DNA of 7,810 nucleotides. Source: Verrucomicrobiota bacterium. Lineage in GTDB: Bacteria; Verrucomicrobiota; Verrucomicrobiia; Opitutales; Opitutaceae. The stretch lies in the NCBI GenBank assembly GCA_030832235.1, contig JAURJO010000011.1:1-7810 (forward strand), read 5' to 3'. The position numbers were made by a program, and so were the translations under genes. This document shows, in pieces, positions 1 through 5,357 of the stretch. Position 1 is the stretch's first letter, and each line of letters opens with the position of its first letter. The notes under the pieces are model-generated. The model worked only from the letters and a program-made list of their open reading frames with translations. It had not been told where the DNA came from and ran no database searches.

Positions 1-587
1 GTACGGATGCCGGGGTGCACGCGCACGGGCAGGTTTTTCATTTCGACGCGGAGTGGAAGCATGGGGCGGCCAAACTGCTGGCGGCGTTCCGCACGGGCCT
101 GCCTCCCGGCATTCAAATCAAGGACACGCGCCGCGTCTCCGGGGAATTCCACGCCCGCTTCAGCGCCAAGGGTAAGCGCTACGTGTATCATCTCTATCTC
201 GGGGATCCGGATCCGTTCGCGCGTCCGTTTTGCTGGGCCATTCATCGTCCGCTTGATTTCGCCGCGATGGAACGCGCGGCGGCGGTCTTGCGCGGCCGCC
301 ATGATTTCCGGGCCTTTACGGCATTGAATGGACCCGAACGCGAGGACACCGAGCGCGAACTGCGGCGACTCGAGCTCGCCAAGTCGGGCCGGCGGATGCG
401 CATCACGGCGGAGTCGGAGGGGTTTCTGTACAAGATGGTCCGCAGCCTCGTCGGCGCGCTAGTGGCGGTCGGGGAGGGAAGAATGACGCCCGAGGACGTG
501 GCCGCGTTGCTGGAGGCGGGGGAGCGCAGGCCCGTGGTGCAGACGGCGCCGCCGCAGGGATTATTCCTGATGAAGGTGTTTTATTGA
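1..587 (+). CDS. truA: tRNA pseudouridine synthase A, 3' part (5' end outside window)
   Basis: TruA converts uridines 38-40 of the tRNA anticodon arm to pseudouridine in the cytoplasm. The reading frame is already open at the window edge. Bases 1-2 are the end of a probable Arg codon, followed by TDAGVHAHGQV, which matches the family's catalytic RTDAGVHA motif. The catalytic Asp is the codon at 6-8. Further family blocks are KRYVYHLY (about 174-197), RHDFRAFTAL (about 297-326), GFLYKMVRSLVG (about 420-455) and TAPPQGL near the C-terminus. About 194 codons are visible. In E. coli TruA (270 residues) the catalytic Asp is residue 60, so some 50-60 N-terminal residues are missing here. The GTG at 15 is the internal Val of the motif and not a start. 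The TGA stop lies 11 bases before the likely start of the next gene. Nothing in the visible part suggests loss of function. Confidence 0.96.
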   Translation, partial: TDAGVHAHGQVFHFDAEWKHGAAKLLAAFRTGLPPGIQIKDTRRVSGEFHARFSAKGKRYVYHLYLGDPDPFARPFCWAIHRPLDFAAMERAAAVLRGRHDFRAFTALNGPEREDTERELRRLELAKSGRRMRITAESEGFLYKMVRSLVGALVAVGEGRMTPEDVAALLEAGERRPVVQTAPPQGLFLMKVFY

Positions 588-590
588 GGA
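586..590 (+). promoter_or_regulatory. Shine-Dalgarno site of the ComF gene
   Basis: GAGGA overlaps the truA stop codon and lies 8 bases before the ATG at 599. This spacing favours ATG 599 over the in-frame TTG at 584 as the start of the next gene, and suggests translational coupling to truA. It is the only clear Shine-Dalgarno sequence before any of the five gene starts in the window. Confidence 0.6.
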
Positions 591-598
591 CGCGCCCG

Positions 599-1354
599 AT
601 GCGAGCGGTTCCGCAACGGTGGTGGCTCGGGCTACGGGATGTGATTTTTCCGCCGACGTGCGTGCATTGCCGCGGACTGGTGGAAAACGATAACGCCGAA
701 CGGACGGCCGGTGGTTTCCGGCACCTCTGCCGGACCTGCGCGGCGCAGGTTGCGCTCGTGGCCCCGCCGCATTGCTCCTCCTGCGGGCATCCGTTTTTCG
801 GCACGCTGGAAGGGGAGCGCCAATGTGTGAAGTGCGACGGTCTGGCTCCGGTCTTCCGGATCGGACGCACCACTTCCCTGTTCAAAGGTCCGGTCCGTTC
901 GCTGGTGATCGAGCTGAAATACCACCGTGGCCTGCATGTGCTGGAGGATATCGCGGAAATATTCCGTCGTTCGCCGCATGTGCTGGAGGCGGTCCGTGGA
1001 GCGCGCTTGGTACCGGTACCCTTGCACGCGCGGAAGGAACGTGAGCGCGGCTACAACCAGGCGCGGCTGATCGCGGAGCAACTCGCCAAGGTGGCGGGTG
1101 CGGGAACCGTGGTGGCGCCGCTTTTACGTCGGGTGGTCGACACGGAAACGCAGACTGCTTTCGACCGGGAGGAGCGCCACCGGAACCTGAAGAATGCCTT
1201 TGCACTCATCCGTGGCGCCACGCTTACTCCTGGCCAGCATCATGTGCTTGTCGACGACGTCTTCACCACCGGCTCCACGCTCAATAGCTGCGCGGGCGTC
1301 CTGCGCGACGCCGGGGTCGCGAATCTGGATGTGGTAACCCTGGCCCACGGCTGA
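599..1354 (+). CDS. comF: ComF family protein (zinc-finger phosphoribosyltransferase)
   Basis: This 251-residue protein belongs to the ComF/GntX family, with an N-terminal cysteine-rich region and a C-terminal type I phosphoribosyltransferase domain. ComFC members are needed for natural DNA uptake in Bacillus and others, and GntX in E. coli for using DNA as a nutrient. The enzymatic substrate is not settled. Four CxxC pairs are visible (C21/C24, C44/C47, C59/C62, C76/C79), enough for two zinc sites. Then come the family motif ERGYNQA (149-155) and the PRPP-binding loop VLVDDVFTTGST (216-227) with its acidic pair. The start is ATG 599 because GAGGA sits 8 bases upstream; TTG 584 would add five residues and overlap the truA stop. 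The gene ends 5 bases before accD, so it is probably co-transcribed with both neighbours. No other competence gene is visible, so a DNA-uptake role is only inferred from the family. Confidence 0.92.
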   Translation: MRAVPQRWWLGLRDVIFPPTCVHCRGLVENDNAERTAGGFRHLCRTCAAQVALVAPPHCSSCGHPFFGTLEGERQCVKCDGLAPVFRIGRTTSLFKGPVRSLVIELKYHRGLHVLEDIAEIFRRSPHVLEAVRGARLVPVPLHARKERERGYNQARLIAEQLAKVAGAGTVVAPLLRRVVDTETQTAFDREERHRNLKNAFALIRGATLTPGQHHVLVDDVFTTGSTLNSCAGVLRDAGVANLDVVTLAHG

Positions 1355-1359
1355 TTCGC

Positions 1360-2217
1360 ATGCACTTCGACAAGCCCACCTACACCGTCCGTCGGACGCG
1401 TAAGAAAGACATCCCCAAGGGTTTATACACCAAGGATCCGGCGACGGGTGACATCATTTTCAACAAAGAGATCGTGGACAACCAGATGGTGTCGCCCAAG
1501 AGCGGCCATCATTTCCCGATCGGCGCGCGGCAGCGGATCGCGGCGCTTCTGGATGAGGGTAGCTTCACAGAGACGGATGCCGCGGTGCGTTCGACCGATC
1601 CGCTGAAGTTCGTCGATTCCCAGCCTTATCCTGAGCGGATCAAACGTTACGAGAAGGACAGCGGACTGCCGGAAGCGGTGATTTCAGGTCATGGCCGGAT
1701 CCATGGCATGGAGGTCGCGCTGGCGGTGATGGATTTTCGTTTTTGCGGTGGAGCGATGGGCGCGGCGGCGGGCGAGAAAATCACGCGCGCGGTCGAACTG
1801 GCGATCAACCGCAAGACGCCGTGCCTGGTCTTCAGCGCCTCGGGTGGCGCCCGTATGCAGGAAGGCATCTACTCCCTGATGCAGATGGCGAAAACCAGCG
1901 CGGCGCTCGGCCGGCTCGCCGAGGCGGGTTTGCCGTTCATTTCGATCCTGACGCACCCGACCATGGGTGGCGTGACCGCCAGTTTCGCCACCTTGGGCGA
2001 CGTGATCATCGCCGAACCGGGTGCTCTGGTGGGTTTCGCCGGCGCGCGTGTGATCAAGGACACCACCAAACAGACCCTTCCGGCCGGATTCCAGACGGCG
2101 GAGTTCCTGCTGAAGCACGGCTTGATCGACCAGATCGTGAGCCGGCTCGAGATGAGGGACCGGTTGAGCCAAATTTTGAGCGCCCTGCATTTGCGCCGGA
2201 AGCCGGCGACGGCCTGA
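1360..2217 (+). CDS. accD: Acetyl-CoA carboxylase carboxyltransferase subunit beta, lacking zinc-ribbon cysteines
   Basis: AccD pairs with AccA to move the carboxyl group from biotinylated AccB to acetyl-CoA, giving malonyl-CoA for fatty-acid synthesis. The 285-residue length is normal. The crotonase-like core is intact, with SGGARMQEG (161-169) and PTMGGVTASFATLGD (200-214), followed by AEPGALVGFAGARVI. The N-terminus aligns easily with the family (IPKGLYTK at 18-25, SGHHFPIGARQRI from 48, LLDEG), but the four zinc-binding cysteines are gone. The usual CxxC after TK is DPAT (D26, T29), and the usual CPKC is SPKS (S45, S48). The protein contains only two other Cys, both in the core. The gene starts 5 bases after the ComF stop with no clear Shine-Dalgarno, so coupling is likely. 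No accA or accBC is in the window. Identity is very secure; the zinc-free N-domain is the odd feature. Confidence 0.97.
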   Translation: MHFDKPTYTVRRTRKKDIPKGLYTKDPATGDIIFNKEIVDNQMVSPKSGHHFPIGARQRIAALLDEGSFTETDAAVRSTDPLKFVDSQPYPERIKRYEKDSGLPEAVISGHGRIHGMEVALAVMDFRFCGGAMGAAAGEKITRAVELAINRKTPCLVFSASGGARMQEGIYSLMQMAKTSAALGRLAEAGLPFISILTHPTMGGVTASFATLGDVIIAEPGALVGFAGARVIKDTTKQTLPAGFQTAEFLLKHGLIDQIVSRLEMRDRLSQILSALHLRRKPATA

Positions 2218-2253
2218 AGGCCGGGATCGGGCAGGCGTGAGTTTTCCGGCCGG

Positions 2254-3516
2254 ATGAGCGCCGAGCCTGCTTACCAGGCGGTTGTGGACCGGTTGTTCGC
2301 TCTGAAACCGGCGGGCCGGATCTTTGGCATCGACCGGATGCGCGCGCTGGCGGTGGAAATCGGCCACCCGGAGCGCGCGTTTGCTTGCGTGCACGTCGCC
2401 GGCACCAACGGCAAAGGCTCGGTTTCCGCCATGGTGGAGGCGATCCTCCATGCGGGCGGTTGGCGGACAGGGCTCTTTACGTCGCCGCATCTTATTCACC
2501 TGGGCGAAAGGGTGCAGGTCGACCGGGTGCGTCTGACTGAGGAGGAAATCGTGCGCTACGCGGCGGAGATCGAGCGGACCGGGGCGAAGCCCGGCACGAA
2601 TCCCGAGCTCGCCCCGACCTTTTTCGAGTATCTCACCGCGATGGCGTTCCTTCAATTCGCGCGGAAAAAGTGCGATGTGGCCGTGATCGAAGTCGGCCTC
2701 GGCGGGCGGCTCGACGCCACGAATGTCGTGACACCGGAGGTGAGCGTCATCACCTCCATCGCGATGGATCACTGCGAGATCCTCGGGGACACGATCGAGA
2801 AGATCGCCGCGGAAAAGGCGGGCATCATCAAACCGGGGCGCCCGGTGGTTCTCGGACGCGTGCCTCCGGCCGCCGAGCGCGTGATCCGCGCCATCGCGGC
2901 CGAGCGCGGCGCTCCGCTGGTGTCCGTCGCGGAGGAATTCGGCGATAACGTCGAAACCTACCCGAGTACCAATCTCGAGGGCGATTACCAGCGGTGGAAC
3001 GCCGCGACGGCTACGCTGGTCGGCCGACTGCTCGGTCAAAGGTGGAGGCTCACGTCGGACGTGATCGCGCGCGGACTTGCGCGGGTTGATTGGCCGGGGC
3101 GCTGGCAGCGCACCACGGTCGGCGGGCGGTTGTTGATGCTTGATGCGTCCCACAACCCGGAAGGTGCGGCCGTGCTTGATTCCAATTTGTCGCGGCTCGC
3201 CCGCGAAACCGGACGCGCTCCGGTGGTGGTGACCGGAGTGCTCGGTCTCGCACGGGCGCGGCCCTTGATTCAGACGATCGCGCGTCATGCGGCGGAGATC
3301 CATTTCGTGGTGCCGAACCAACCGAGGGCCTGCTTGCACGCGGAATTGGAGTCCCTCGTGCCGCGTGGTTTCGCCGGGACGCTGCACCGGGCCGATATCG
3401 CGAAGCTGTTTCCCGCTCCCGGGGGGTGTGCGGTCGGCGGTCCGAAGGATGTCGTGGTGGTCACCGGGTCGATCTACCTGCTCGGCGAGGTGTTGCGGCG
3501 CCTGCACGGCGTGTGA
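2254..3516 (+). CDS. folC: Bifunctional dihydrofolate synthase / folylpolyglutamate synthase
   Basis: FolC is a cytoplasmic Mur-ligase-type enzyme. It adds glutamate to dihydropteroate to give dihydrofolate, and then extends polyglutamate tails on folates, using ATP. The 420 residues are a normal length. The N-terminal ATPase domain has the P-loop VAGTNGKGS (48-56, Lys54), TSPHL, EVGLGGRLDATN, TSIAMDH (Asp172, His173) and EKAGI (187-191), whose Lys188 corresponds to the carbamylated lysine of characterised homologues. The C-terminal domain has YQRWNAATA, DASHNPEGA (297-305) and VVTGSIYLLGEVL near the end. The segment that usually reads GxLxDKD is GVLGLARAR (328-336), so the DKD is missing. 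The start at ATG 2254 has no clear Shine-Dalgarno; it lies 36 bases after accD, and this accD-folC order matches E. coli. Whether it has both activities cannot be told from sequence alone. Confidence 0.95.
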   Translation: MSAEPAYQAVVDRLFALKPAGRIFGIDRMRALAVEIGHPERAFACVHVAGTNGKGSVSAMVEAILHAGGWRTGLFTSPHLIHLGERVQVDRVRLTEEEIVRYAAEIERTGAKPGTNPELAPTFFEYLTAMAFLQFARKKCDVAVIEVGLGGRLDATNVVTPEVSVITSIAMDHCEILGDTIEKIAAEKAGIIKPGRPVVLGRVPPAAERVIRAIAAERGAPLVSVAEEFGDNVETYPSTNLEGDYQRWNAATATLVGRLLGQRWRLTSDVIARGLARVDWPGRWQRTTVGGRLLMLDASHNPEGAAVLDSNLSRLARETGRAPVVVTGVLGLARARPLIQTIARHAAEIHFVVPNQPRACLHAELESLVPRGFAGTLHRADIAKLFPAPGGCAVGGPKDVVVVTGSIYLLGEVLRRLHGV

Positions 3517-3567
3517 CCGCACTCCGCGCTCGCCCGCGATCGGCCGCGTGACCAGAACGTTTTACCG

Positions 3568-5271
3568 ATGAATAAATCGCTGCTCATCGCATGGTTCCTC
3601 ACCGCGCTCGTCTCCCTGCACGCGGCGGTGCCGGTCACCGTCGCGCCGGTGCGCGGCCGTGAAGGCATGGTCGTCGCCGGTCACCCGGAGGCGGCGGCCG
3701 CGGGGCTGGCTGTGCTGCGCGCCGGGGGCAACGCGGTCGATGCCGCGGTGGCCACTTCGCTCGCGCTAGGCGTCGCCGAGCCCTATGGCTCCGGTCTTGG
3801 CGGTAAACTCATGCTGCTGCACTTCGACGCGAAGACGGGCCGCGTCACGGCGATCGACGCGATGGACGCCGCCGGCTCGGTTGATCTCACGCGCTGGATC
3901 GGGATGCCGACGGAGGAGCGCTCGACGGGATACCCTTCGGTCTGCGTGCCCGGACTTGCGGCGGGACTATGGACCGCGCACCGGCGCTGGGGATCCAAGC
4001 CGTGGGCGGAGGTGCTCCAGCCCGCGATCGCCCTCGCGCGCGGTGGCTTCGAGGTTCTGCCGAAGTCACGCGACCAGTTCGCGGAGCAGGAGAAGAAACT
4101 ACGCCGCGGTGACGCGGAGATCGCGCGGCTGTATCTGCCCGGAGGTCGTTTGCCGGAAGTTGGCTCGCGTCTGCCCAACGAGGACCTCGCCCGGACCATG
4201 GAGACTCTGGCGAAGGAGGGCAGGGATGGCTTCTACAAAGGGGCGGTCGCGCGCGCGATCGTGCGCGCCTCGCGGGACGCCGGCGGCTGGCTCACCTCGG
4301 CCGATCTGGAAAACTACGAGGCGCGCGAGACCACCGCCGTCGTCGCCGACTTCAAGGGCTACACGTTGTTCTCCGGTCCGCCTCCGACCAGCGGCTCCGC
4401 GCTGTTTCTCCCGATCCTGAAGGCACTGGAGACCGACGCCGAACCGATGGCGCCGCTGCGGACCGCCGCGCACCTCGACCGCCTCGGCCGGATTTGGCGC
4501 GCCGCGCAACCGGCGATCTCGCGGTCCGTGGGGGATGTGCCCGAGTCGCGGTTTCTCGTGGAAAAACTGCTCGCTCCGGAGGCGATCCGCGAACTGCGCG
4601 ACAAGGCGCCCGGGCCGGCGGGCGCGAAACGCAAGGTCGCGGCGTGGGAACCACCGGGCGAGACGAGTCCGTTTCACGAGAGCGCCATGGCCGCGACGAC
4701 GCACTTCGCCGTCGCCGACCGCCACGGGAACATCGTCTGCGCCACGCAATCGCAGAGCCTGCATTTCGGGGCGGGTGTCGTGCCACCGGGGACCGGCGTG
4801 GTGATGAACAACTCGATGATGAACTTCTCCACCACCAACGCCCGTAGCCCCAACTACGTCGGCGCCGGCAAGCGCCCCACGAGCACCATCGGACCCACGA
4901 TCGTGCTGCGCGACGGCCGTCCGGTGCTCGCGGTCGGCGTACCCGGTTCCTCCCGCATTCCCACCGCGCTGCTGCAAGTGCTGTATGAGCGCCTGGCGCT
5001 CGGCCGGCCGCTGGCCGAGGCGATCGGTGACACCCGCGTGCACTTCCAGGCCGCCCTGCGCAGCAACGAGCAGGAAGCGCTCGAGGCGGAGCAGTCGCTG
5101 CCCGCCGCGGTGGCCACCGCGTTGAAGGAACTTGGCTGGAACGTCGTCCTGCGCGAACCCGCCGGCACCGGCAAACACTTCGGCGGCGTCAATGCCATCG
5201 AGTTCCACGCCGACGGTTCGATGACCGGCTACGCCGATCCGCGTCGGACAAACGTTGCAGCGGCGTTTTGA
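3568..5271 (+). CDS. ggt: Secreted gamma-glutamyltransferase family Ntn-hydrolase with divergent substrate pocket
   Basis: The family cleaves gamma-glutamyl bonds, as in glutathione, in the periplasm after self-cleavage into two subunits. The 567-residue protein starts with a signal peptide (Lys3, hydrophobic 5-17, likely cleavage near Ala19-Ala20). Family blocks are AGGNAVDAAVAT (52-63), EPYGSGLGG (71-79), VPGLAAGLW, ATTHFAVAD (376-384), NNSMMNFS (414-421), GKRPTSTIGPTIV (434-446) and GVPGSSRI (457-464). The nucleophile should be Thr377, after cleavage at Ala376. This gives a 191-residue small subunit, close to E. coli. By my alignment from memory, several E. coli gamma-glutamyl-binding residues differ (R114 to Met99, N411 to Ser397, Q430 to Ser416, D433 to Asn419, G484 to Ser461), and the lid loop is about nine residues shorter. 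The family is sure, but glutathione as substrate is doubtful. It lies 51 bases after folC, and ATG 3568 has no Shine-Dalgarno. Confidence 0.9.
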   Translation: MNKSLLIAWFLTALVSLHAAVPVTVAPVRGREGMVVAGHPEAAAAGLAVLRAGGNAVDAAVATSLALGVAEPYGSGLGGKLMLLHFDAKTGRVTAIDAMDAAGSVDLTRWIGMPTEERSTGYPSVCVPGLAAGLWTAHRRWGSKPWAEVLQPAIALARGGFEVLPKSRDQFAEQEKKLRRGDAEIARLYLPGGRLPEVGSRLPNEDLARTMETLAKEGRDGFYKGAVARAIVRASRDAGGWLTSADLENYEARETTAVVADFKGYTLFSGPPPTSGSALFLPILKALETDAEPMAPLRTAAHLDRLGRIWRAAQPAISRSVGDVPESRFLVEKLLAPEAIRELRDKAPGPAGAKRKVAAWEPPGETSPFHESAMAATTHFAVADRHGNIVCATQSQSLHFGAGVVPPGTGVVMNNSMMNFSTTNARSPNYVGAGKRPTSTIGPTIVLRDGRPVLAVGVPGSSRIPTALLQVLYERLALGRPLAEAIGDTRVHFQAALRSNEQEALEAEQSLPAAVATALKELGWNVVLREPAGTGKHFGGVNAIEFHADGSMTGYADPRRTNVAAAF

Positions 5272-5289
5272 TCACGCGGCGGGCGTGAT
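5271..5289 (+). terminator. Hairpin overlapping the ggt stop codon, possible terminator
   Basis: A perfect 7-base inverted repeat, ATCACGC and GCGTGAT, flanks a 5-base loop, and its first base is the last base of the TGA stop (5269-5271). No run of T follows, so this is not a classic intrinsic terminator. It could act with a termination factor or protect the 3' end of the mRNA. In GC-rich DNA a chance stem of this size is possible. Confidence 0.3.
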
Positions 5290-5317
5290 TGTCTCGGTGC
5301 GCTGCTGTCGAGCGGGT

Positions 5318-5346
5318 TTGACTCGGCTTTTCGCCGGCGAATTCTT
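5318..5346 (+). promoter_or_regulatory. Weak sigma-70-like promoter candidate with a palindromic spacer
   Basis: TTGACT (5318-5323) matches five of six bases of a -35 box and lies in an 86-base gap before the PSCyt1/DUF1549 gene. The hexamer 17 bases further on (5341-5346, ATTCTT) is a poor -10 box. The spacer holds a perfect 12-base palindrome, TTCGCCGGCGAA (5330-5341), which could be an operator or chance. A transcript from here would have almost no leader before the ATG at 5358. Treat as a guess. Confidence 0.2.
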
Positions 5347-5357
5347 TCGACGTCCCC

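Noticed and set aside
15..17. GTG as a possible start of truA
   Set aside because: This codon is the Val of the catalytic TDAGVHA motif, and the conserved Asp lies before it, so the true start is upstream of the window.
203..214. Perfect palindrome GGATCCGGATCC in truA
   Set aside because: It arises from a repeated Asp-Pro codon pair inside a conserved reading frame; nothing suggests a separate function.
1009..1020. Perfect palindrome GGTACCGGTACC in the ComF gene
   Set aside because: It comes from the Val-Pro-Val-Pro codons of the conserved VPVP segment, so it is a coding coincidence.
2210..2223. Small hairpin with the accD stop codon in its loop
   Set aside because: The stem is only 5 base pairs (CGGCC/GGCCG) with no T-run, inside what looks like a continuous operon. 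Such stems are common by chance at this GC content.
1684..3522. 612-codon open frame on the minus strand
   Set aside because: It runs antisense across both accD and folC, including their intergenic gap, and has an Arg/His/Pro-rich composition without motifs. It is a shadow of GC-rich coding sequence.
4099..5208. 369-codon open frame on the minus strand
   Set aside because: It is antisense to the gamma-glutamyltransferase gene, rich in Gly/Arg/His, with no recognisable domain.
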